In this document: one piece after another, positions 1 through 4,727 of the stretch
Numbering within the stretch: position 1 is the stretch's first letter
Layout: every line of letters starts with the position of its first letter
Assembly (NCBI GenBank): GCA_937930605.1
Contig: CALHBZ010000311.1
Span: forward strand, 1 to 9,469
Origin: Streptococcus oralis
Lineage (GTDB): Bacteria; Bacillota; Bacilli; Lactobacillales; Streptococcaceae
DNA: 9,469 bases
Reading direction: 5' to 3'
Program-made: the position numbers and the translations under genes
Notes under the pieces: model-generated
Seen by the model: the letters and a program-made list of their open reading frames with translations, nothing else
Databases searched by the model: none
Told to the model about the DNA's origin: nothing

Positions 1-49
1 AAAAAAGTTCTGAAAATTCTACACGTTTATGTTTAATAAGAGTTGTCAT
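1..49 (-). CDS. N-terminus of an unidentified protein, cut by the left edge
   Basis: An open frame starts at the ATG complementary to 47-49 and runs off the left edge, giving MTTLIKHKRVEFSELF as the first 16 residues. The start is supported by a GAAAGG Shine-Dalgarno (57-62) seven bases upstream and by an extended -10 promoter about 33 bp upstream. The visible peptide is too short to name a family. It is divergent from the rest of the window, so the decayed element at 141-438 lies just upstream of it. Confidence rests on promoter, ribosome binding site and start together, because 16 codons alone prove little. Confidence 0.55.
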   Translation of the reverse strand, partial: MTTLIKHKRVEFSELF

Positions 50-81
50 CTTAAGACCTTTCTATTTTAGAAGTACAATTT

Positions 82-90
82 ATTATAACA
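82..90 (-). promoter_or_regulatory. Extended -10 promoter of the left-edge gene
   Basis: The minus strand reads TGTTATAAT, a TGn extended -10 with a perfect TATAAT hexamer. No good -35 is seen, as is usual for extended -10 promoters in streptococci. Transcription would begin near 75, leaving a leader of about 26 nt before the ATG at 49. Confidence 0.6.
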
Positions 91-140
91 GAAAATGGTA
101 ATGAGAGAAAAGGATATGCTTAAATAACTTCATGTGGCGC

Positions 141-201
141 GAATGAACTGCGCCACAAAAGTTAGGTTTTTTCTGTCTAACTTTTGGGGTGCAGTTCAGA
201 A
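141..201. mobile_element. 55-bp palindromic IS3/IS150-type end pair with 3-bp flanking repeat
   Basis: Positions 144-165 and 177-198 are inverted copies of a 22-bp sequence with two mismatches; the outer end reads TGAACTGCRCCMCAAAAG. They are separated by only 11 bp and flanked on both sides by GAA (141-143 and 199-201), which fits a 3-bp target duplication. The TG...CA termini and the CCCCAAAAGTTAGACA-like body resemble IS150-group IS3-family ends as I know them. I read it as a miniature element or an IS that lost its whole interior. An additional GTGGCGC (134-140) / GCGCCAC (150-156) inverted repeat overlaps the left end. Confidence 0.55.
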
Positions 202-244
202 GGGGTGTTTTTTCTATCGTTTTTTAGTGCTAAGACTACACAAA

Positions 245-270
245 AAAGCCTTGATTCCAAGGCTTTTCCT
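245..270 (-). terminator. Orphan copy of the tRNA-Lys terminator
   Basis: On the minus strand AAAGCCTTG and CAAGGCTTT form a 9-bp stem around a 4-nt loop and run into T residues. It is the same hairpin that follows both tRNA-Lys genes in this window (3339-3362 and 4347-4375), but here only a 16-nt tRNA fragment stands upstream. It could still stop transcription heading toward the left-edge gene. Confidence 0.7.
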
Positions 271-282
271 GTTGTATGTAGA

Positions 283-298
283 TGCCCCCTACAGGGAT
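283..298 (-). pseudogene. 3' fragment of tRNA-Lys, candidate att core
   Basis: Sixteen bases, TGCCCCCTACAGGGAT on the plus strand, are identical to the 3' end of the tRNA-Lys gene at 4391-4463 (acceptor 3' strand plus half the T arm). Similarity then stops abruptly. The match extends leftward through the terminator to 241 with a few differences. A lone tRNA 3' end in the same orientation as a full tRNA several kb away is the classic trace of site-specific integration into a tRNA gene. It cannot make a tRNA by itself. Confidence 0.7.
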
Positions 299-382
299 TT
301 GGAAAGGACTTTCATATTGAGAGCAATTAAAAATATTGAAATATAAGTGATTTTAGGTATTTTCAATGTCATGATTTAAAAA

Positions 383-403
383 TGGGACAAAAGTGGGGCA
401 AAA
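383..403. repeat. Tandem TGGGRCAAAA repeat, candidate integrase arm sites (outer copy)
   Basis: TGGGACAAAA (383-392) and TGGGGCAAAA (394-403) are direct repeats 11 bp apart, preceded by GATTTAAAA. A close relative with the same preceding word lies at 4299-4331. Short direct repeats of this type next to a tRNA-derived core resemble arm-type integrase binding sites of phages and integrative elements. That role is inferred from position only. Confidence 0.45.
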
Positions 404-438
404 ACCATACAGATTCTAAACTGTATGGTTCTTTTTTT
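403..438 (+). terminator. Strong plus-strand intrinsic terminator without an intact gene upstream
   Basis: AACCATACAG (403-412) and CTGTATGGTT (421-430) form a perfect 10-bp stem around an 8-nt loop and are followed by C and seven T residues. No intact plus-strand gene precedes it in the window, so it probably served a gene that has been lost from the element remnant. Confidence 0.75.
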
Positions 439-486
439 ATCTAACCAAGAAAGGTTAAAACTTATTAAAACACATGCAATCAACTG

Positions 487-516
487 TTGAAAACTTTTTA
501 GTCCGTGTAATATAAA
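487..516 (+). promoter_or_regulatory. Candidate sigma-A promoter upstream of the 853 operon
   Basis: TTGAAA (487-492), an 18-bp spacer and TATAAA (511-516) form a plausible vegetative promoter. It stands about 340 bp from the operon and only 14 bp before a second candidate, so the pair may be alternatives. Confidence 0.35.
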
Positions 517-529
517 AACAAGTAAAAAG

Positions 530-558
530 TTGAACTATAGGGAATATTGTGTCATAAT
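530..558 (+). promoter_or_regulatory. Candidate sigma-A promoter with extended -10
   Basis: TTGAAC (530-535), a 17-bp spacer ending in TGT, and CATAAT (553-558) give a near-consensus -35 and a TGn extended -10. Transcription would start near 565. This is the best plus-strand promoter before the operon at 853. Confidence 0.45.
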
Positions 559-728
559 AGGTAAAAGATAAATCATTAATAGAATGGAAATAATGCTTTC
601 TTACCTTAACAAGTTGAATTGGTTATACATTTTTTCGTCTCAATTGTACTTATCTCTCAAGTTTAGTTAATTTTTATTAGCTTTGTTTTCGAATCAATAA
701 AACAAATTTTAGAAGTGCATAAGACAAG

Positions 729-763
729 ATGGTGACATTACTACAGTCATTTCTAGTCACCAT
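729..763. repeat. Perfect 8-bp inverted repeat upstream of the 853 gene
   Basis: ATGGTGAC (729-736) and GTCACCAT (756-763) are perfect inverted copies separated by 19 bp. There is no T-run after it, so it is not a terminator. It could be an operator or a leader hairpin about 90 bp upstream of the start codon. Confidence 0.4.
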
Positions 764-852
764 ATGTTGCTGGCACAGGCTGTTTGTAGTGTTGGCTATT
801 TACTAGTCAGTTTAATCGGAGTGTTTAATTTTTATTGTTGAAAGGTTTTTAT

Positions 853-2142
853 ATGGCGAAAATTCTATCTTTAGGTCTGACAGGTAAGAAATTACTTGCT
901 CAGGGGTTCTTGTTTGTTCTGCTAGGTCTCATCTTGATGGTCACGGGGACTTGGTTGCCAGTAACAGTTATTCGCCTGGTTCTGTTTTTAGCTTGGATAG
1001 CAACGGTCGTAGATTTGCTATTAAGAGTTTTCAAAAAAAGCCAGTCAACGGATACCTTGGGAGTTGCACTGGTTAAATTGTTAGTGCTGGGATATTTGCT
1101 AGGTTCTAATCTTGCGACTGATATACCGATTTATGTTCTGGCTCTTGTGATTGGAGTTTATCAGATTTTTCATGCTAGTATTAACCTTGTCACCTATGTT
1201 CTCTACCGCAAAAACAAAATTCGACCTCGTTTTCGTCTCTTACTAGATGGACTCGTACTAGTTTTTCTTGGTGGGACTAGTCTTTTGTCCTCTACAGGAA
1301 ATTCTGTCTTTCAACTCTTTGTATTAGGGGCTTATTTTTTCCTTTATGGTGTGTCCAATATCCGTGATGGTTTCTTGTTTGAGGAGGAAATTGGGAAAAA
1401 CCATCTCAAACGTCGTGTAAGAATGAGCTTACCTATTGTCCTAGCCGCTCTCATCCCTGCAAGAACTTTAGCAAAAATTAACAAATTTATGCTGGAAAAT
1501 GCTGATGAGGAAGAAGATATCCATCTTGGAATAGTGAAGTCTGGTAAGACAGCAGAGCTAGAAATTTTTGTTCATACAGCTGAGACCTCCCTGTTTTCAG
1601 CTATTGGTCATGTGGATATCTGCTATCAGGGCCGTGTTATTTCTTATGGCAACTATGATCCGTCATCTGAGACCTTATTTGGTATGGTAGGAGATGGTGT
1701 CTTATATTTCTGTGATCGTGACAAGTACATTGACCTATGTAAACGTGAGAGTCAAAAAACGCTTTTTGGTTATGGGATAGATTTGACGCCTGAAATGGAA
1801 AAAGCAGTTCAGAAAAAGTTGGCTGAATTGAAACAACTGACGATTCCATGGGAGCCAAGTGCAGATAAAATCATGACAGGTGATGGTAAGGAAGACTACA
1901 CCTACGCTTATAAAATCAGACATGAGACAGATGGGGAACTTTATAAATTTATCAAATCTAAGTTTAAATCCTACTTTGTCTTATCTACAAACTGTGTGCT
2001 CTTGGCTGATACCATAGTCGGTCAGGCTGGCACCGATATCCTCTCACCCAAAGGATTTATCGCTCCAGGAACTTACCAAGCCTACCTTAATCGAGAGTTT
2101 GAAAAACCAAATAGTATAGTCGTATCTAAACATGTTTATTAA
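853..2142 (+). CDS. Membrane protein: DUF308/HdeD-like N-terminus plus possible permuted papain-fold C-terminus
   Basis: The protein has 429 residues. I chose the ATG at 853 over a TTG at 835 because GAAAGG (840-845) sits seven bases before it. Residues about 15-205 are strongly hydrophobic with six or seven probable membrane helices, arranged like the DUF308/HdeD family of the four-bases-away kind found at 3516. Residues about 220-429 are soluble. They contain GHVDICYQGRVISYG (252-266) and TNCVLL (379-384). A histidine near the front and an Asn-Cys pair near the end, H253 and C381, is the arrangement of circularly permuted NlpC/P60 (YiiX, LRAT, DUF4105) cysteine enzymes. That would make this a membrane-anchored cysteine hydrolase or acyltransferase, but the assignment is inferred from two short motifs. 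The stop codon overlaps the ribosome binding site of the transporter gene that follows. Confidence 0.85.
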   Translation: MAKILSLGLTGKKLLAQGFLFVLLGLILMVTGTWLPVTVIRLVLFLAWIATVVDLLLRVFKKSQSTDTLGVALVKLLVLGYLLGSNLATDIPIYVLALVIGVYQIFHASINLVTYVLYRKNKIRPRFRLLLDGLVLVFLGGTSLLSSTGNSVFQLFVLGAYFFLYGVSNIRDGFLFEEEIGKNHLKRRVRMSLPIVLAALIPARTLAKINKFMLENADEEEDIHLGIVKSGKTAELEIFVHTAETSLFSAIGHVDICYQGRVISYGNYDPSSETLFGMVGDGVLYFCDRDKYIDLCKRESQKTLFGYGIDLTPEMEKAVQKKLAELKQLTIPWEPSADKIMTGDGKEDYTYAYKIRHETDGELYKFIKSKFKSYFVLSTNCVLLADTIVGQAGTDILSPKGFIAPGTYQAYLNREFEKPNSIVVSKHVY

Positions 2143-2151
2143 GGAGAATTT

Positions 2152-3240
2152 ATGAACTTAGTAAAAAAATACACCCCGTTAATACTTTTTATAGGGCTGG
2201 TTGCTCTTGTAATTCTGAATGCATCGAGCTTTATATCAGGAGCAATCTCTCTCTTTGATGTAATATCAACCTTGATTTATGGTGCTGTTATTGCTTTTGT
2301 GCTTAATGTTCCTATGAAAAAAATTGAACAGTACTTAGTTAAATTGAAGGTAAAGGCAGAGTTGCGTCGTCCGATTGCCATGGTACTTGTTTTCCTAGCT
2401 CTTATCTTAATCGTGATTGCTCTTTTGGTTTTGGTGCTGCCAACCCTAGCCCAGACTATTAGTCAGCTGGGAACAGTCCTTTCAACAGTCCTGATTCAAC
2501 TTGGAAAACTACTAGACAGCTCGGAATTTGTAACCAAAGACATGTTGTCAACTATCGTATCAGGCATACAGGGACAATCTAGTTCTATTAGCCAAGCTTT
2601 GATAGGTTTTTTATCAGGTCTGACTAGTAATATCGGCAATATTTTTTCAAGTTTGATGAATGCCTTTTTGATTATAGTCTTCACCTTTTTATTTTTATCC
2701 AGTAAGGAACATTTGGCAGCGATGACGAGTCGACTTCTAAAAGTTTTTCTTCCAGAGAAGGTGGTGATAAAGTTGACTTACATTGGACAAGTAGCACTAG
2801 AGACTTATGACCAATTTTTGATGAGTCAGCTGATTGAAGCAGTTATCATAGGAGTTATGATAGCGGTTGGTTACAGCGTGTTTGGGATACCCTATGGAGT
2901 AATGACAGGTATCTTTGCAGGAGTGCTATCGTTCATTCCTTATGTAGGGCCTATGATTGCTTGTGTTGTGGGAGCGATTTTTATCTTCACAGTGAGTCCT
3001 ACTCAAGCCTTACTTTCTCTTCTTCTATATCAAGTTATACAGCTGATTGAAGGAAACCTTATTTATCCTAGAGTTGTAGGTCAGTCTATTGGTTTGCCAG
3101 CTATTTTCACGCTTGCGGCTGCTAGTATTGGAGGCAATCTCTTTGGCTTACTTGGGATGATATTCTTTACACCGATATTTGCTGTTATCTATCGATTGGT
3201 TAAGGAATTTGTCGTTGCAAAGGAAAATCAGCTAGATTAA
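2152..3240 (+). CDS. AI-2E family (UPF0118) membrane transporter
   Basis: The product has 362 residues, the usual family length, with about seven or eight membrane helices and a central soluble loop (about 98-165). Family signatures are FIPYVGP (261-267) and GNLIYPRVVGQSIGLP (301-316), followed by the closing helices with GLLG and FFTPIFAV. The family was named for the E. coli autoinducer-2 exporter, but members include sodium/proton antiporters and others, so the substrate cannot be read from sequence. AAGGAG (2141-2146) lies five bases before the ATG and overlaps the stop codon of the previous gene, so the two are surely one operon. A terminator follows at 3268. Confidence 0.9.
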   Translation: MNLVKKYTPLILFIGLVALVILNASSFISGAISLFDVISTLIYGAVIAFVLNVPMKKIEQYLVKLKVKAELRRPIAMVLVFLALILIVIALLVLVLPTLAQTISQLGTVLSTVLIQLGKLLDSSEFVTKDMLSTIVSGIQGQSSSISQALIGFLSGLTSNIGNIFSSLMNAFLIIVFTFLFLSSKEHLAAMTSRLLKVFLPEKVVIKLTYIGQVALETYDQFLMSQLIEAVIIGVMIAVGYSVFGIPYGVMTGIFAGVLSFIPYVGPMIACVVGAIFIFTVSPTQALLSLLLYQVIQLIEGNLIYPRVVGQSIGLPAIFTLAAASIGGNLFGLLGMIFFTPIFAVIYRLVKEFVVAKENQLD

Positions 3241-3267
3241 GAAAAACTAAATTTAATAAGATATACT

Positions 3268-3306
3268 GAGAAGAGAGTGAGAGATTCTCTTCTCTTTTAT
3301 TTTTAA
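3268..3306 (+). terminator. Terminator of the membrane-protein/transporter operon
   Basis: GAGAAGAGA (3268-3276) and TCTCTTCTC (3286-3294) form a perfect 9-bp stem with a 9-nt loop, followed by TTTTATTTTT. It begins 28 bp after the transporter stop codon. Confidence 0.8.
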
Positions 3307-3338
3307 ATACTTTTCTACAAAAAGCTATTAGACGTTAA

Positions 3339-3362
3339 AAAAAGCCTTGGTTTCAAGGCTTA
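3339..3362 (-). terminator. Terminator of tRNA-Lys copy 1
   Basis: On the minus strand AAGCCTTG and CAAGGCTT form a perfect 8-bp stem around a 4-nt loop and end in a T-run, about 20 bp past the tRNA 3' end. It is homologous to the terminators at 245-270 and 4347-4375. Confidence 0.75.
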
Positions 3363-3380
3363 TTTCTGTTGATTTAGATG

Positions 3381-3453
3381 TGCCCCCTGCAGGGCTCGAA
3401 CCTGCGCCCCATAGCTTAAGAGTCTACTGCTCTACCAACTGAGCTAAGGAGGC
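3381..3453 (-). tRNA. tRNA-Lys (CTT), copy 1, with an A31-G39 mismatch
   Basis: Seventy-three bases fold as a complete cloverleaf: acceptor GCCTCCT/AGGGGGC, D stem GCTC/GAGC, anticodon loop CTCTTAA (anticodon CTT), T stem GCAGG/CCTGC, discriminator A, and no encoded CCA. It differs from copy 2 by paired changes in the T stem (49-65) and anticodon stem (28-42 and 29-41), which suggests selection for folding. However, the closing anticodon-stem pair 31-39 is A-G instead of A-T, and 27-43 is G-T. Function is likely but not certain. No promoter is visible in the 60 bp upstream, which hold only the terminator of the HdeD-like gene, so expression would need read-through. Confidence 0.85.
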
Positions 3454-3458
3454 AACAG

Positions 3459-3486
3459 AAAAAGCTGAGAATGTAACTTCCCAGCT
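3459..3486 (-). terminator. Terminator-like hairpin between the HdeD-like gene and tRNA-Lys copy 1
   Basis: On the minus strand AGCTGGGAA (3478-3486) pairs with TTCTCAGCT (3463-3471) around GTTACA, with one G-T pair, and is followed by five T residues. The end of the hairpin, CAGCTTTTTCTG, closely resembles the 3' tail of 6S RNA before tRNA-Lys copy 2, so the hairpin may be partly built from duplicated 6S sequence. Confidence 0.65.
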
Positions 3487-3515
3487 ATTTTAATATGCCC
3501 AAAATGGCAGCTAGA

Positions 3516-4031
3516 TTATTTACGAAAGGCATCAAGGATATAGGTGAAACCAACAATTAAAAATGCAAAGGCAACGACATAAACGACAAAGACACTTGTA
3601 GCTACTGGATTGAACAAAATCACTAGACCTAGTAAAAATGCAAGCAACGCTATCCACATGATATGGTTGCCAATAATAGGGAAAATCAATCCCAGACGAT
3701 TGCCTTTAAAGAAAGCTATAATGGCTTCTACAATTAACCAAATTCCTAAAATAGTTGGAATGACAACTGGCAGCGTCACAAAGCCATAGGCAACGAGGTA
3801 AAGAGCTAAGAGAAGATTAACAATCCCTTGGAAAAGATGAGCTGGTGAGCGAAGCTCTTTTGGTACAGAGAAATAGCCTAAAATAGCTGCTATAGAAGAA
3901 ACCAGTAAACCAAATGCAATCCACCAGCTGTAAGCAACAAGATTAGCTACTGGGTTTGTAAATAGGAAAAGTCCTAAAAGGACAAAAACAACTCCTGCAA
4001 GGAATAGCAGTAAACGATTAGAAAATTTCAT
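3516..4031 (-). CDS. HdeD/DUF308 family membrane protein
   Basis: The product has 171 residues and about six membrane helices. It contains an internal repeat: residues 20-51 and 135-166 both carry GL-x-LF-x-NPVA followed by a helix, the repeat typical of DUF308/HdeD proteins. E. coli HdeD supports acid resistance; in streptococci the role is unknown, so I infer only a small membrane protein possibly tied to envelope stress. The start at 4031 is chosen because GGGGG (4039-4043) lies seven bases upstream. An in-frame extension to 4109 would run through the promoter itself. The promoter is perfect consensus and the leader contains a TATAG tandem repeat. A paralogous domain forms the N-terminus of the protein at 853. 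Confidence 0.88.
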   Translation of the reverse strand: MKFSNRLLLFLAGVVFVLLGLFLFTNPVANLVAYSWWIAFGLLVSSIAAILGYFSVPKELRSPAHLFQGIVNLLLALYLVAYGFVTLPVVIPTILGIWLIVEAIIAFFKGNRLGLIFPIIGNHIMWIALLAFLLGLVILFNPVATSVFVVYVVAFAFLIVGFTYILDAFRK

Positions 4032-4045
4032 TTCAATACCCCCTA

Positions 4046-4065
4046 TATAGTATAGTATAGTATAG
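4046..4065. repeat. Four tandem TATAG units in the leader of the HdeD-like gene
   Basis: Four exact copies of the pentamer TATAG lie at 4046-4065 (plus strand), followed by a partial TATAG-like unit. They sit between the -10 hexamer and the ribosome binding site, within the predicted leader. Simple repeats here can change length by slippage. Confidence 0.8.
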
Positions 4066-4080
4066 TTTGATAATAAAAAT

Positions 4081-4109
4081 ATTATACACCTTTTTAGAGG
4101 AAATGTCAA
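4081..4109 (-). promoter_or_regulatory. Perfect consensus promoter of the HdeD-like gene
   Basis: The minus strand reads TTGACA (4104-4109), a 17-bp spacer, and TATAAT (4081-4086). This is the exact sigma-A consensus. Transcription should start near 4074, giving a leader of about 43 nt. Confidence 0.9.
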
Positions 4110-4186
4110 TAAACAAAATGGAAAATTTGGAAGTTTCAGTCTGATTTATGAAAAGAAAATCAGTTTTTATTATTTTGAAAATAAAA

Positions 4187-4211
4187 AGAGAAGATAAAAT
4201 TTGTCTTCTCT
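4187..4211 (-). terminator. Orphan minus-strand terminator
   Basis: AGAGAAGA and TCTTCTCT form a perfect 8-bp stem with a 9-nt loop. On the minus strand TTTTTATTTTC follows. No gene reading into it is left between here and the tRNA terminator. Confidence 0.55.
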
Positions 4212-4229
4212 ACATGAAAATATTGTATG

Positions 4230-4284
4230 GAATCAAAGCAAAAGTAACTGGCTTTACACTATTTGTAAAGATGTAATTTGATTC
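4230..4284. repeat. Nested inverted repeat
   Basis: GAATCAAA (4230-4237) pairs with TTTGATTC (4277-4284), and inside it CTTTACA (4252-4258) pairs with TGTAAAG (4264-4270). All 15 pairs are perfect. It is neither a terminator nor a known streptococcal repeat that I recognise. Confidence 0.5.
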
Positions 4285-4309
4285 AAAAAGAAAAGATAGA
4301 TTTAAAATG

Positions 4310-4331
4310 TGGGACAAATGATGGGGTAAAT
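4310..4331. repeat. Tandem TGGGRYAAA repeat, candidate integrase arm sites (inner copy)
   Basis: TGGGACAAAT (4310-4319) and TGGGGTAAAT (4322-4331) are direct repeats 12 bp apart, preceded by GATTTAAAA at 4299. They match the pair at 383-403 in order, spacing and preceding word, and lie about 60 bp from the end of tRNA-Lys copy 2. Confidence 0.45.
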
Positions 4332-4346
4332 CAGTTATAGACAAGC

Positions 4347-4375
4347 AAAAAAAGCCTTGATTTACAAGGCTTTTT
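4347..4375 (-). terminator. Terminator of the 6S RNA / tRNA-Lys copy 2 transcript
   Basis: On the minus strand AAAGCCTTG and CAAGGCTTT form a perfect 9-bp stem around a 5-nt loop and end in a T-run, about 15 bp after the tRNA 3' end. Confidence 0.85.
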
Positions 4376-4390
4376 CCTGTTGTATTTAGA

Positions 4391-4463
4391 TGCCCCCTAC
4401 AGGGATCGAACCTGTGACCCACGGATTAAGAGTCCGCTGCTCTGCCAGCTGAGCTAAGGAGGC
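4391..4463 (-). tRNA. tRNA-Lys (CTT), copy 2
   Basis: A full 73-nt cloverleaf: acceptor GCCTCCT/AGGGGGC, D stem GCTC/GAGC, anticodon stem GCGGA/TCCGT with loop CTCTTAA (anticodon CTT), T stem ACAGG/CCTGT, discriminator A, and no encoded CCA. All stems are paired, so this is the sound copy. It begins four bases after the T-run ending 6S RNA and has no promoter of its own, so it is most likely made by read-through from the 6S promoter and cut out by RNase P. Its 3' end is the presumed integration target that gave rise to the fragment at 283-298. Confidence 0.95.
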
Positions 4464-4467
4464 AAAG

Positions 4468-4664
4468 AAAAAAGCTGTATTGGTGCCGAAACTTCACGGT
4501 TTGTATTGAACCCGCGCAATTAAGCAGGTGGGCAACTCGCTCTAACTGAAGCTGTTTCCGTGTGAGACGGCCTACATGCTGTTAGAAGACTTTTGTTTCC
4601 CTAATAATACAAAAAATAGTCGGTCAACACTTAAGTGTGAAGTCGTACACCACAGCGTTTCTAT
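4468..4664 (-). ncRNA. ssrS: 6S RNA
   Basis: 6S RNA binds the housekeeping RNA polymerase holoenzyme by mimicking an open promoter and lowers transcription in stationary phase. The region is about 197 nt. Its ends pair over a long distance: GCTGT and GGTG near the 5' end (4648-4656) match CACC and ACAGC near the 3' end (4474-4485). Further in, CGACTTCAC pairs with GTGAAGTTTCG and GTGTTGACC pairs with GGGTTCAATAC, leaving an open centre and a terminal CCGT/ACGG hairpin. This rod with a central bubble is the 6S shape, and in Firmicutes the gene commonly lies beside rarA, as here. The 3' end carries six T residues just before tRNA-Lys copy 2. Exact ends are estimated. Confidence 0.85.
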
Positions 4665-4670
4665 GTTTAT

Positions 4671-4698
4671 ATAATACCACTTTTTCAAAAAAAATCAA
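4671..4698 (-). promoter_or_regulatory. Promoter of 6S RNA (and probably tRNA-Lys copy 2)
   Basis: The minus strand reads TTGATT (4693-4698), a 16-bp spacer ending in TGG, and TATTAT (4671-4676), an extended -10. Transcription would start near 4664, matching the 5' end expected from the 6S fold. It lies about 30 bp past the rarA stop codon, with only a weak AT-only hairpin (4686-4718) between, so some rarA read-through into 6S is possible. Confidence 0.65.
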
Positions 4699-4727
4699 GA
4701 GGAAAGTGCAATTTTTTGAAAAGGATT

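Larger units (their letters stand above)
439..852. other. Gene-poor AT-rich stretch upstream of the membrane-protein operon
   Basis: I see no convincing gene here. Short frames occur at 584-670 (28 codons, no Shine-Dalgarno) and 764-841 (25 codons, hydrophobic), but neither has the support of a normal small gene. The stretch contains two promoter candidates at 487-516 and 530-558 and an inverted repeat at 729-763. If either promoter drives the operon at 853, the leader would be about 290-330 nt, long enough for a regulatory RNA structure. No known riboswitch was recognised. Confidence 0.5.
4110..4346. other. Gene-free stretch with several hairpins between the HdeD-like gene and tRNA-Lys copy 2
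   Basis: No gene is recognised. CTGATTT (4141-4147) / AAATCAG (4157-4163) followed by TTTTTATTATTTT looks like a plus-strand terminator with no gene before it. AGAGAAGA (4187-4194) / TCTTCTCT (4204-4211) with T-rich sequence beyond looks like a minus-strand terminator. A nested inverted repeat occupies 4230-4284, and a tandem TGGGRYAAA repeat lies at 4310-4331. The mix of orphan terminators and repeats fits leftover sequence from a decayed element. Confidence 0.55.

Noticed and set aside
134..346. 70-codon plus-strand open frame from a GTG
   Set aside because: It runs through the IS-end palindrome, the orphan terminator and the tRNA fragment, has no Shine-Dalgarno and shows no protein-like character.
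584..670. 28-codon plus-strand frame in the long leader
   Set aside because: It has no Shine-Dalgarno and no recognisable sequence; it was kept only as a remark on the gene-poor stretch.
764..841. 25-codon hydrophobic plus-strand frame ending just before the 853 gene
   Set aside because: It looks like a possible single-helix peptide, but no Shine-Dalgarno precedes its ATG and the ATG falls at the edge of an inverted repeat.
1637..1923. Two minus-strand open frames inside the 853 gene
   Set aside because: They overlap the well-supported membrane-protein gene and have no start signals.
2496..2684. Minus-strand open frame inside the transporter gene
   Set aside because: It is antisense to a conserved coding region, with no start signal.
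4210..4422. 70-codon minus-strand open frame
   Set aside because: Its start lies inside tRNA-Lys copy 2 and it crosses that gene's terminator.
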